From the NCBI GenBank assembly GCA_902773835.1, contig CACYFZ010000010.1, forward strand, positions 1 to 60,204: a DNA stretch of 60,204 nucleotides, read 5' to 3'. The notes under the pieces are model-generated. The model ran no database searches. It was not told the DNA's origin and was given only the letters and a program-made list of their open reading frames with translations. The position numbers were made by a program, and so were the translations under genes. The stretch is from an uncultured Eubacteriales bacterium (GTDB taxonomy: Bacteria; Bacillota; Clostridia; Peptostreptococcales; Anaerovoracaceae). Below, one piece after another: positions 34,871 to 43,062 of this stretch. Position 1 is the stretch's first letter, and every line of letters starts with the position of its first letter.

Positions 34871-35653
34871 TTATACGAAGCAGGCCTCAACCTTTCCGAA
34901 GTCTCCGAAGTCTGCTAAGAATACATCACCCTTCTCGGCTGTTACCGTTGCTGAGAGCGCACCCGAGAGTATTACTTCACCCTTAAAGAATTCAACTCCG
35001 TATCCCCAGAGTTTATTGGCCAGCCATGCGACCGCTTCTGCCGGGTCTCCGCATACGGCAGAACCCTTGCCTTCATTTACGAGTTCGCCGTTTTTGTAAA
35101 GTTTCATCTCCACGTTCGGAAGATCCACTTCGTCTATCTTCCATTTCGAATCGGAGAGTACGTATCTTCCCGATGATGCGTTGTCGGATACCGTATCGAT
35201 GAGCTTGATTCTCCAATCAACTACGCGGCTGTCTACGATTTCGAAAGCCGGAACTACGCAATCGGTTGCTTTTCTGACATCCTCCGCAGTGACGTTTCCG
35301 CCGGAGAGGCCTTCTTTAAGAACGAAAGCTATCTCTCCTTCAATCCTGGCACTGATGAGTTCATCGATATTGCAGGTTCCGTCCTTGCAATACATAGACT
35401 CAAAGAGATGTCCGTAGTCGGGTTCATTTACTCCGAGTTGTTTTTGTATTCCCTCGGAAGTAAGTCCGATTTTCTTTCCGGATATTATCTGTCCTTCTTT
35501 TACAACTCTGTCGATATTGGCGAGCTGTATAGCATATGCGTCATCTATATCCAGGCTGCTGTCCATATCAGTCAGCGGCTCTATGGCCACTCTGCTGCGT
35601 TCCGCTTCGTAGAGCATGTCCGCGAATTTTTGAATAGTTTCTTTTGCTGCCAT
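34871..35653 (-). CDS. 2-Hydroxypenta-2,4-dienoate hydratase
   Basis: A 260-residue member of the 2-keto-4-pentenoate hydratase / 4-oxalocrotonate decarboxylase family. Metal and substrate residues are in ARIEGEIAFVL (about 101-111), and GKKIGLTSEG and VVPAFEIVDSR are family blocks. It adds water to the dienoate left by the hydrolase, giving 4-hydroxy-2-oxovalerate. The decarboxylase reading is less likely because no semialdehyde dehydrogenase (XylG) or tautomerase (XylH) is present. The ATG at 35653 has AAAGGG upstream; an earlier in-frame ATG is rejected. Confidence 0.85.
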   Translation of the reverse strand: MAAKETIQKFADMLYEAERSRVAIEPLTDMDSSLDIDDAYAIQLANIDRVVKEGQIISGKKIGLTSEGIQKQLGVNEPDYGHLFESMYCKDGTCNIDELISARIEGEIAFVLKEGLSGGNVTAEDVRKATDCVVPAFEIVDSRVVDWRIKLIDTVSDNASSGRYVLSDSKWKIDEVDLPNVEMKLYKNGELVNEGKGSAVCGDPAEAVAWLANKLWGYGVEFFKGEVILSGALSATVTAEKGDVFLADFGDFGKVEACFV

Positions 35654-35769
35654 TTTTAAACCCTTTCTCTGTGGAATCCCATATATATAAGTACACAAAA
35701 CCGAGGTACGGGGTTTTTCGCACTTTCTGAAGTGTTTAGTCTCGGCCTACGGTTTCGTTTCAGTTCTCT

Positions 35770-35795
35770 CGGGATGAGGCCTAAGCCCCATCCCG
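35770..35795 (-). other. Intercistronic stem-loop within the catechol operon
   Basis: CGGGATG (35770-35776) and CATCCCG (35789-35795) pair around a GC-rich loop in the 164-base gap between the hydrolase and hydratase genes. No U-tract follows on the minus strand, so a stability or processing element is more likely than a terminator. Confidence 0.45.
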
Positions 35796-35817
35796 GGATG
35801 TTCATTCAATATGGGAA

Positions 35818-36642
35818 TTAGCGTTCAAAGAAAATCTTAAGCTGATTTGCGAAGTCCTGTGTATGCTCAATCTGAGTCCAGTGACCGCACTTACCGAATA
35901 CGTGAAGTTCTGCATTCGGAATGAGTTGGATCAACTCGTAAGAATTGGAGAGAGGAATTACTCTGTCCTCACGTCCGTGGATAATCAATGTCTCATGCTG
36001 GATATCTCTGATATAGTGCTGGTCTCCTGCCATATCTTCGACTCCGTCCTGACGTGGCTTCGGGAACATCGAGGAGAAACTCTCCTGGAATCCCGGCTGG
36101 ATGCTGCCCTGGTATCTGGACTCTGCCAGCTCAGGTGTAGCATTGGAGTGATCATATGTGAAGATCTCCAAAAGCTTAGCCATGTTTTCAGGTGATGGTT
36201 CATATCCCCAAACCTGATCAAGTCCGTATGTGATAGGGAATGAAACTCCCATAGCTCCCATGAGAACCAGTTTGTTTACTCTTTCCGGATAATTGATGGC
36301 AAATGACATAGCGAGCGCCCCACCGAATGAGTTACCAACGAGGTTGGCCTTCTCAATACCGAGTGCGTCAAACAGCTCCTTAGTCTGCTGTACCCAAACT
36401 CTCATGCTGTAAGTCTGGCCTTCAACTCTCTCTGTGTATCCGAATCCTACCAGGTCAGGAGCGATGATTCTGTAATCGTCCTTCAGAATCGGGAACAGTT
36501 TATGCCAATTGGCGTAAGCTGTAACTCCCGGGCCGGAGCCATGCAGAAATACTACCGGAAAACCTTCTCCGAGGTCATGATAGTTAGTCTTAAACTTTCC
36601 TGTCTGTACGCTGTTAGCGATTTCAGGTCTCTTCTCAGCCAT
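35818..36642 (-). CDS. 2-Hydroxymuconic semialdehyde hydrolase (alpha/beta hydrolase)
   Basis: A 274-residue meta-cleavage-product hydrolase of the XylF/BphD type. The oxyanion segment is FLHGSGPGVTAYANW (about 33-47), the nucleophile elbow GNSFGG (about 102-107), and the catalytic Asp and His lie in IHGREDRVIPL and GKCGHWTQIEH near the C-terminus. It breaks the C-C bond of the ring-fission product to give 2-hydroxypentadienoate plus formate or another acid. It is the first structural gene after the regulator. Confidence 0.88.
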   Translation of the reverse strand: MAEKRPEIANSVQTGKFKTNYHDLGEGFPVVFLHGSGPGVTAYANWHKLFPILKDDYRIIAPDLVGFGYTERVEGQTYSMRVWVQQTKELFDALGIEKANLVGNSFGGALAMSFAINYPERVNKLVLMGAMGVSFPITYGLDQVWGYEPSPENMAKLLEIFTYDHSNATPELAESRYQGSIQPGFQESFSSMFPKPRQDGVEDMAGDQHYIRDIQHETLIIHGREDRVIPLSNSYELIQLIPNAELHVFGKCGHWTQIEHTQDFANQLKIFFER

Positions 36643-36696
36643 TGTGTTCTCCTTTCAACTGTAATCAAACGTATTTAAGCTTTAGTGAATTGGTAT

Positions 36697-37482
36697 TTAT
36701 TTGATATGCCCTTTGCCTTTACTAAGTGCATATGTTATCTCTTTCGCGGCCCTCTTGGTTTCAATGATCAGCCTCTCAAGCCTGTTTCCGTAGATATCTT
36801 TTACCTGTCCCGAAACGCTTATGGCGTATCTGACCAGACCGTCTTCGTCAAATATCGGAACCCCTACGCACCTCAGACCTTCCATAATTTCTCCGTCATC
36901 CAGGGCGAAGCCCTGTTCTTTTATCTTCGCAAGTTCTTTGATGAACTTGTCGGGATCTGTGATGGTCCTGCCCGTAAGAGGTGTCAGTCCCTTTGTCTGT
37001 ATGAATCTCTTAATTTCAGATTCGCTCTTGTGCGACAGAAGCGCTTTTCCTAATCCGCTGCAGTGCATCGGGAGCCTTGTACCGATATCCGAGACTATGG
37101 TTATAAGAGAGTCGGCTGCAATTTTGTCCAGATATAGGACCTCTCCGTTGTCCTCACATCCGAGGTGAACCGTCTCTCCGAACTCCTTGCCCAGCCATCT
37201 CATGGCCGGTTTAGCAGCATCTCTTATGTCCCAAGATCTCGCCGCTTTGGACCCCAGTTCGAAAAGATGCAGTCCCATCAGGTACCTTCCGTCTTCGTCG
37301 TCCTGTCTCAGGTACTTATGATCTCTCAATGTAGATACAAGTCCGTGTACTGTACTCTTCGGAAGACCGATCTTCTGCGCTATCTGTGCTAAACTAAGTC
37401 CGTCTTCTGCTTCGGATATGAGCTCAAGTATGTTCAGAGCCCTGTCCACTGATTGAATTCTTCCGGATTTGGTTTTAGCCAT
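36697..37482 (-). CDS. IclR-family transcriptional regulator
   Basis: A 261-residue regulator with an N-terminal winged helix (about 8-75: SVDRALNILELIS and LPKSTVHGLVSTL as recognition helix) and a C-terminal GAF-like ligand domain (about 80-250). IclR proteins often control aromatic catabolism and sense pathway intermediates. It is the first gene of the catechol operon, transcribed in the same direction, so it probably governs its own operon from the inverted repeat at 37568-37605. Confidence 0.88.
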   Translation of the reverse strand: MAKTKSGRIQSVDRALNILELISEAEDGLSLAQIAQKIGLPKSTVHGLVSTLRDHKYLRQDDEDGRYLMGLHLFELGSKAARSWDIRDAAKPAMRWLGKEFGETVHLGCEDNGEVLYLDKIAADSLITIVSDIGTRLPMHCSGLGKALLSHKSESEIKRFIQTKGLTPLTGRTITDPDKFIKELAKIKEQGFALDDGEIMEGLRCVGVPIFDEDGLVRYAISVSGQVKDIYGNRLERLIIETKRAAKEITYALSKGKGHIK

Positions 37483-37567
37483 ATCTTCTCCGCGGGCTTT
37501 TTACAGACGCCCTTATCTGTCGGTAAGGTGAATATATCATCGCGAAATATCTTCTGACAATATAATA

Positions 37568-37605
37568 ATTCGACAATACCGAACAAGCAATCGGTATTGT
37601 CGAAT
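37568..37605. promoter_or_regulatory. 14-base perfect inverted repeat upstream of iclR (candidate operator)
   Basis: ATTCGACAATACCG (37568-37581) and CGGTATTGTCGAAT (37592-37605) are exact complements separated by 10 bases, 86 bases upstream of the regulator start. The symmetry and position suggest the regulator's binding site. The alternative is a terminator for the lipoprotein gene upstream, because an AT-rich stretch follows on the minus strand. Confidence 0.55.
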
Positions 37606-37733
37606 ATTTTTGTGTTATTTTTGTGTTTTTGCAGTCAACGCCTTCGTCTGTATATGTACGCCGCAATCAGGACCGCAAACACTATTATCAGCTAAACTCC
37701 ATATGTCAGCAATCGCATATAGTCTATCCTGAA

Positions 37734-38804
37734 TTACAGGTGTAGATCTACCGGGTCCCAGCCTTCGTCCTGATACTTTGTAACAGGGACTTCGTTGGCA
37801 TTTACATAAAGTGAAACAGATTCAAGTCTCCTGGCCTCACGAGCCTTATCATCCGATGTACACTTTATAAACTCGTCATACTTATCTCCGAAGATTTCCT
37901 TGGCACTCGTTTCGTAATCACTGCCGTCTTTGACAGCGTCAAATCCGATTACTTCATATGTGCCGTTGTCGCTAGGCTTGATGTGCAGGCATCCCGGATG
38001 CGCTCCGCCGGAGACGCATTTCAGAGTATCCCCTTCTATGTTGTAGTTATATATCCAATAGTCTCCTTTGATTTTCACATCTTCAGGATTGCTTTTATCC
38101 ACATCAATAACAGTTACGACAGGAATACTGCAATCGGCTTTATCGTAGTTGCCGGCAATCTCATCTGTAAGATATGTATATACAGCCATCTCGGCAGGGT
38201 CGTTTCCGGAGTAACCGAGTTTGTTTCCGGCGAGTGAATCAACGCCTTCCGCATTAGCTATGTCATCAATTCCTCCGACGATTAAGAGCAGGTCATCTGC
38301 ACTCAATCCGTAATCATCATCTCCTCCTTCTCCGTATGCTGTAACGGAATATAGATAGTCGCCGGATTTGAAGATGGTCTTAGTGGCTTCTCCCTCTCTG
38401 TTACCGAAGCATTCTACATTAATCTTATTTACTTCTTGAGTCCAGCTGTGCTTGTAGTCATTATAGTCACCTGAGATGTCGCCTTTTTCATCGGCCAAGT
38501 CATCGCTGCCTTTTCTCACCGTCATCTGAACGGCAGGGAAAGGAACACTTGCCTCAACCATGCCTTTCATACAACGCCAATTATCCACCTTAACCTCTCC
38601 AAGGCTAAGCTCTATTCCGTCAGCAATTTTGAGGGCCTCTATCCCCGCACCCTCAGCTGCCGCTTCTGCGGAATCGACATCGCTCCACGGATTAGGCATC
38701 TCTGTACTTTCCTCCTCTGCCTCCTTCTTGCTGCACGCTGTTATTGACAGAAGCATAATGATTACCGCTGAAAGAACCCCGATTCTTATCAGATATTTTT
38801 TCAT
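37734..38804 (-). CDS. Lipoprotein of unknown function
   Basis: A 356-residue secreted lipoprotein with signal peptide and lipobox LSITAC (Cys24), followed by an acidic linker. Two probable domains follow: one around 45-170 with paired strands, and one around 190-340. I recognise no family. It stands alone, between the catechol regulator region and the NAD(P)H-hydrate dehydratase gene, with about 70 bases to the latter. Confidence 0.6.
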   Translation of the reverse strand: MKKYLIRIGVLSAVIIMLLSITACSKKEAEEESTEMPNPWSDVDSAEAAAEGAGIEALKIADGIELSLGEVKVDNWRCMKGMVEASVPFPAVQMTVRKGSDDLADEKGDISGDYNDYKHSWTQEVNKINVECFGNREGEATKTIFKSGDYLYSVTAYGEGGDDDYGLSADDLLLIVGGIDDIANAEGVDSLAGNKLGYSGNDPAEMAVYTYLTDEIAGNYDKADCSIPVVTVIDVDKSNPEDVKIKGDYWIYNYNIEGDTLKCVSGGAHPGCLHIKPSDNGTYEVIGFDAVKDGSDYETSAKEIFGDKYDEFIKCTSDDKAREARRLESVSLYVNANEVPVTKYQDEGWDPVDLHL

Positions 38805-38874
38805 CCCGTTTTCCTCCGTTTTCCCTTTAATTATTCTTTACAATCAATTGTACGCCATGACAGTTAATAATCAG

Positions 38875-39810
38875 TTACTTCCTCTTTTTTATTTGTTCTA
38901 TTGCCTCTGCAATACTCGCAGCTGTATCCGCTGATGTCATCGTAATATCCGAGCGTTTGCTCTCTGCAATCTCTCCGGCGAGGCCATTTATGTATGCCCC
39001 TGCAGCCGTTGCCAAAGCAAGATCGTCGGCCTTTACGCATAGCGCTGAGAGTATGCCCGAAAGAACATCTCCGCTGCCGGCCGTGGCCATGCCCGGGCAG
39101 CCTCTGTTAACTGCAAAGACTCTGCGTTCCTCGGCAGCGCTCGCAGCTTCTGTCACATATGTTGTTCTTCCTTTCAGAAGAACAACTGCGTCCAGTTCAT
39201 CAGCCAAAGTTAAAGCTGCATTTTCCGGGTCTTCTTTTATCTTATCTATACTGATGCCCGAAAGCCTCGAAAACTCTTTGAGGTGAGGCGTCAGCACAAG
39301 TCTTGCTTTCGATGCTCTGACAAGATCTTTGTTAAGTTCGGACATTGCATTGAGGCCGTCGGCATCAATTATGAGAGTCTTGTCGTAATTCCCGAGCAGG
39401 TATTTAACTGCCTTGACCGTCTCTTCCGAGAGTCCGATTCCCATACCGAATGCGATGGCATCATAGCGACTGCAAATTTTAGAGAAATCATCTTCATTGA
39501 AAACGATATTGCCCTTGGTCTGCGCCAGCGGAATCAGTGTGGCTTCGAGAATCTGCCCTGCTATTACGGGGCAAATGCTCTCAGGCGCTGCGATGCTCGC
39601 AACTCCCGCTCCCGATCTCATTGCGGCATTTGCCATGGCAGCCAAACGAATGGCTCCGCTGTATTCAATGGAGCCCCCGATAAGTGCCACATATCCGAAG
39701 TCGCCCTTATGGCATTCCTTCGGTCTGTCCGGGAGGCATATCCTTACTTCATTATCTGTTATCTTAATCTTCTGATAGTTATTCTTCATCGACAGTTTCT
39801 TTTCTTTCAT
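38875..39810 (-). CDS. nnrD: ADP-dependent NAD(P)H-hydrate dehydratase
   Basis: A 311-residue ribokinase-like enzyme that repairs hydrated NAD(P)H using ADP (or ATP). YVALIGGSIEYSGA (about 42-55) is the N-terminal core, DADGLNAM (about 145-152) and LTPHLKEFSRL are substrate-binding, and NRGCPGMATAGSGDVLSG (about 235-252) is the anion-hole and catalytic Asp motif. The usual N-terminal epimerase domain (NnrE) is missing, so this is the dehydratase alone. The start could be the second ATG (MKNNYQ, 7 residues in). It directly follows the second structured repeat. Confidence 0.88.
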   Translation of the reverse strand: MKEKKLSMKNNYQKIKITDNEVRICLPDRPKECHKGDFGYVALIGGSIEYSGAIRLAAMANAAMRSGAGVASIAAPESICPVIAGQILEATLIPLAQTKGNIVFNEDDFSKICSRYDAIAFGMGIGLSEETVKAVKYLLGNYDKTLIIDADGLNAMSELNKDLVRASKARLVLTPHLKEFSRLSGISIDKIKEDPENAALTLADELDAVVLLKGRTTYVTEAASAAEERRVFAVNRGCPGMATAGSGDVLSGILSALCVKADDLALATAAGAYINGLAGEIAESKRSDITMTSADTAASIAEAIEQIKKRK

Positions 39811-39827
39811 TGAATCCTTTCAACCAG

Positions 39828-39860
39828 GAGCGAAGCTCCATCAAGCTCGCTTGGTTGGAG
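39828..39860 (-). other. Hairpin flanking repeat copy 2
   Basis: CAACCA-GG-AGCGA and TCGCT-TGGTTG are complementary with a two-base bulge, between the nnrD start and repeat copy 2. It may be part of a longer repeat unit, whose equivalent at copy 1 would lie outside the window. Confidence 0.4.
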
Positions 39861-39873
39861 CGAGCGACGCCGT

Positions 39874-39963
39874 CAACAGACGACGGGAGCTTCAGCTCAT
39901 GAGATCGTCAGTCTGGAACCCGCCGCCTACTCCGTTGAGGCGGGGGACATCCAGCGTCTGTTA
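39874..39963. repeat. Structured repeat element, copy 2
   Basis: The first 40 bases are identical to window bases 1-40. The remaining 50 match bases 73-121 with a few changes and one extra G. The 32-base segment of copy 1 is missing, so the internal GATCGTCAGT arm has no partner here. Terminal arms AACAGACG and CGTCTGTT are kept. As in copy 1, one end of the element overlaps the TAA stop of a minus-strand reading frame (here a 40-residue remnant). Distinct genomic contexts show the unit is dispersed. Confidence 0.8.
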
Positions 39964-40084
39964 TAAGTGGACCGACCATCCCGTTTCTATTTTTTCATGA
40001 ACTTTCTTTATTGTCTCAATGTCCAGCTTAGGCCAGTCATTATCTTTCTGTGCTTTGTCAGTCACAAGATGCGCTTTTCGAATC
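39962..40084 (-). pseudogene. Short reading frame ending at the repeat (possible gene remnant)
   Basis: Minus-strand frame of about 40 codons that ends in the TAA at the edge of repeat copy 2. The peptide ends DNDWPKLDIETIKKVHEKI then a short tail. It has no good start (a TTG is possible) and a stop upstream, and the composition looks like a real protein's C-terminus. It may be a decayed gene or a small protein; I cannot name it. Confidence 0.3.
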
Positions 40085-40168
40085 AATACTAAACAAGCAA
40101 GTCTTTACATCTGTTATTCTGTAACTCTCAATTGCCTTTTGTATAGTTTTGTTATGCGTCCATCGTCC

Positions 40169-40954
40169 TTAGCCCAAGGCTACATCCAAAGCCATCATGA
40201 CAGTAAAGCCTGCGGCAAACATCAGGACACCTGCGTGGGAATGTTCGCCTTCGGCCATTTCAGGTATGAGTTCTTCAACAACTACATACATCATCGCACC
40301 TGCTGCAAGGCTTAGAAGATACGGCATCGCAGGAACTACTGCCTCCGCAGCGAGAATAGTCAGAAATGCCGCAATCGGCTCGACCGCTCCGGATAGAAAT
40401 CCGTTCCAAAACGCCTTAGATTTGCTCTTGCCCGCAGCATAAAGTGGCATCGATACAATTGCACCTTCAGGGAAGTTCTGAATTGCGATGCCGAGAGATA
40501 AGGCAAGCGCTCCGCTAAGCGTCATCTTTGCAGACCCCGTCAGTGCTCCCGCATACACAACTCCGACAGCCATCCCTTCCGGAATGTTATGCAGAACGAC
40601 AGCCAGCACCATCATCGTAGTCTTGGTGAGATTGCATGCAGGTCCTTCGCATTCTTCAGATCCGATGTGCATATGCGGTATGAGATTGTCCAAGCCCATC
40701 AGCAGTACGACTCCAATCCAAAAGCCTATGAAAGCCGGCAGGAACGCCAGGCGTCCTTTATCCGAAGACTGCTCCATCGCAGGGATTATAAGGCTCCATA
40801 TTGATGCAGCCACCATAACTCCGGCCGCAAATCCCGAAAGTATCTTTTGAAGCTTCGTGTTAAGCCCGCCTTTCATAAAGAAGACGCAAGCACCTCCGGC
40901 CGCCGTGCCGATAAGCGGTATCATTATTCCTATCAATGTTTCACTGTTTATCAT
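40169..40954 (-). CDS. ZIP-family metal transporter
   Basis: A 261-residue membrane protein with about eight helices. The metal-site signatures are HNIPEGMAVGVVYAG (about 122-136) and QNFPEGAIVSMPLY (about 158-171), the pattern of GufA/ZupT-type ZIP proteins. It imports zinc, iron or manganese. A glycine- and alanine-rich C-terminal half completes the fold. It stands alone, between the repeat region and the acyltransferase gene. Confidence 0.88.
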   Translation of the reverse strand: MINSETLIGIMIPLIGTAAGGACVFFMKGGLNTKLQKILSGFAAGVMVAASIWSLIIPAMEQSSDKGRLAFLPAFIGFWIGVVLLMGLDNLIPHMHIGSEECEGPACNLTKTTMMVLAVVLHNIPEGMAVGVVYAGALTGSAKMTLSGALALSLGIAIQNFPEGAIVSMPLYAAGKSKSKAFWNGFLSGAVEPIAAFLTILAAEAVVPAMPYLLSLAAGAMMYVVVEELIPEMAEGEHSHAGVLMFAAGFTVMMALDVALG

Positions 40955-41034
40955 CTGAGTCTGATTCCTCTTCTTTTGTTCTCGCTTCCTTTTTCTCCTG
41001 CGTCAGACTATTCAGCTTTCTGAGTTAAACTAAA

Positions 41035-42132
41035 TTATCTTTTAACATCTTTATCTCCTTTACCCTTCTCTATTCCGAGCACCGCCCACCTGAAGAACGG
41101 CAGTCGGGATATGATTGCATTCAGCAGATATCCTACTCCAAATCCTGCGATGAGGCTGAGAATATACGTCAGTGCCGGGTGCATCAGTCCCGGTTTTGCA
41201 ACGAAGTATGCTACCAGTGATATCCCGAGATAGTGAAACACATACAGCCCGAAGCTTCTGTCGCTCATCCATTTCGTAAAAGCAGTTTGGAAGTCAGCAT
41301 ACTTTGCAGCACCCCCGATAATCGCCATGCAGGCGAGGTAACCATACCCTACAAAGAGCGGTGTGCGGTTGATAGGTTTATCTGCATAGTTCTGTCCGAA
41401 ATATTTGATGCAAAACGCAGTTCCGAGTATCAGCGAAAAGATGAGAAAGATCGGAAACCATTTCTTAAGCTCATTCACAACCTCATCATGCGAAAGCACG
41501 AAGTATCCGAGCAGAAAGGCGAATAAGTATAGTCCGATTCTATACACGGCTATAATCGGCGCGTTTAATAGTTGCGCCGCTATGAAGCAGGGAATCACCA
41601 GCAAGATAATTGCGCTGATATTGACTTTTCCTCCGAGCCGATAAACCATGTCGTTTTTATCTGCTTTTCGGATAAGCACCAGTAACATCGAGTATACCCA
41701 CAGAAGCTGTATGAACCAGAGCACGCCCTGTCCGCTTGCTATGATTATCAGGATCTGAACCGGTAGCGGTATGCCCGTGAAAGTATTAAGAGCATCATTT
41801 AGTGCTACGTTCAGATATCCCTGGATGAATTGAAACGCAAAGAGTCCTACTGTAGACGGGACGAGAAGCTTGGTCGTGCGGCTCTTTATAAAATCTGTAT
41901 CGCTGTGCCGCTCCAGGTACAAGCGGGAGCATACGCCCGACACCATGAAGAGAACGAGCATTATCCACGGATACACAATATAGAGGAAAACATCATAGTA
42001 CTGATGCTCAAGATTTGTGATCCTTCCAAGTCCGGTTGTGACGCTCTCAGTCGTATACATGAATAGCACATGATATACAACTACAATTGCTACCGTCGCC
42101 CAGCGTATGTTGTCTAAATAGTGCCTTCTCAT
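41035..42132 (-). CDS. Membrane acyltransferase (acyltransferase 3 family)
   Basis: A 365-residue integral membrane protein with about ten helices. It opens with YLDNIRWATVAIVVVYHVLF (about 4-23), where the conserved His lies in helix 1, and continues with a second conserved region LVLFMVSGVCSRLYLERH. Such enzymes O-acylate cell-surface glycans or other acceptors. The ATG at 42132 has AAAGGTG upstream; an in-frame ATG 66 bases earlier is rejected. Ends in a charged cytoplasmic tail. Confidence 0.75.
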   Translation of the reverse strand: MRRHYLDNIRWATVAIVVVYHVLFMYTTESVTTGLGRITNLEHQYYDVFLYIVYPWIMLVLFMVSGVCSRLYLERHSDTDFIKSRTTKLLVPSTVGLFAFQFIQGYLNVALNDALNTFTGIPLPVQILIIIASGQGVLWFIQLLWVYSMLLVLIRKADKNDMVYRLGGKVNISAIILLVIPCFIAAQLLNAPIIAVYRIGLYLFAFLLGYFVLSHDEVVNELKKWFPIFLIFSLILGTAFCIKYFGQNYADKPINRTPLFVGYGYLACMAIIGGAAKYADFQTAFTKWMSDRSFGLYVFHYLGISLVAYFVAKPGLMHPALTYILSLIAGFGVGYLLNAIISRLPFFRWAVLGIEKGKGDKDVKR

Positions 42133-42256
42133 ATTTTTCACACCTTTGCAATTATTCATAACATAATAATAGCGGACGGCTGTTTGTTCGTCCACCAACC
42201 ATTAATTACTTTTCGTCGAAGTTTCTGTTATGAATAGTTGCATAGATTAGTTTCTA

Positions 42257-42303
42257 AAAATTGAGCCTAAAGGTCTCCGAAACAGGTGCATATGCTCAAT
42301 TTT
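42257..42303 (-). terminator. Terminator of the HTH-desulfoferrodoxin gene
   Basis: AAAATTGAGC (42257-42266) and GCTCAATTTT (42294-42303) are perfect 10-base arms; on the minus strand the stem ends in a run of five T. It directly follows the stop codon. Confidence 0.75.
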
Positions 42304-42935
42304 CATCGAGATGCACGAAAGAGCCCGTGGCAGTTGCAGTAGGCGTAGAGACGTTTGACGCGGTCTGTTTTGAAGCGAGCCTCTGCACTGCCTTCCGGAT
42401 AAAGCTTTACAAGCTGCACTCCGAAGTCGGATACTGCTGCGACGAAAGATATGTAGTGATCCTTAGTCATAGAATGTTCTACCGTGACATAATACTCATC
42501 TTCAACAATTTCCATTTTTATCATGTGTTCAACGTCGGCCGCTTCCTTTTGTATCGTTTGTGAAGCATCAGCAGGCACTACGTCCGCCTGTTCTGCCTCT
42601 TGCGGCGGGAGTGTAATTCCGCAGCAGCTGACAACTGCCTCCCCGCTCGCTGTGACTACATTACCGCAGATCGGACAGACGTAGAATACGCACTTTGCCA
42701 TATTAAATGCGCGGTTCCCGTTTCGGATGTCCTCCCCCGACAGTAGTTCAATCACCGAGATGCCGAGAGCCTCAGCGAGCGGTTCAAGCAGACTGATGTC
42801 CGGAAACCCGTTTCCGGTCTCCCATTTGCTCACAGCCTTGCTGCTGACATGTATAATATCCGCCAATTCTTCCTGAGTCATCTTTTTATTCTCACGGAGC
42901 TTTCGTATGACAGCTCCCGTCACATATTTATTCAT
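42303..42935 (-). CDS. Helix-turn-helix regulator fused to a complete desulfoferrodoxin-type domain
   Basis: A 210-residue fusion. Residues 1-70 are an XRE/Cro-type helix-turn-helix (MTQEELADIIHVSSKAVSKWE as the DNA-binding core). Residues 82-108 are a desulforedoxin-like FeCys4 site with CPICGN (Cys87, Cys90) and CC (Cys104, Cys105). Residues 135-210 match superoxide reductase: His137, His154 (VEHSM), His160 (KDHY), Cys200 and His203 (YCNCHGL), the full four-His-one-Cys iron site. It could be a superoxide- or oxygen-responsive regulator, or a superoxide reductase that binds DNA. The gene stands alone with its own terminator. Confidence 0.85.
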   Translation of the reverse strand: MNKYVTGAVIRKLRENKKMTQEELADIIHVSSKAVSKWETGNGFPDISLLEPLAEALGISVIELLSGEDIRNGNRAFNMAKCVFYVCPICGNVVTASGEAVVSCCGITLPPQEAEQADVVPADASQTIQKEAADVEHMIKMEIVEDEYYVTVEHSMTKDHYISFVAAVSDFGVQLVKLYPEGSAEARFKTDRVKRLYAYCNCHGLFRASR

Positions 42936-42990
42936 TGCTTACGCCTCCATTTATTCATAGCGAGTGCTTGCTTTTGCGTCAAGAATAGCA

Positions 42991-43020
42991 AAAGCGCGGG
43001 TCATGTTGTACCCACGCTTC
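42991..43020 (-). terminator. Terminator of the SpoIIE-type phosphatase gene
   Basis: AAAGCGcGGGT and ACCCaCGCTT pair around an 8-base loop and are followed on the minus strand by TTTTGC, about 40 bases after the phosphatase stop codon. Confidence 0.7.
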
Positions 43021-43062
43021 GTAGATTTACAGTCTTTAAAAGCAAGCTTGCTTCATTAGTTA

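Noticed and set aside
37475..37666. Small gene upstream of iclR on the minus strand
   Set aside because: It overlaps the perfect inverted repeat, has no ribosome site and its composition is not protein-like.
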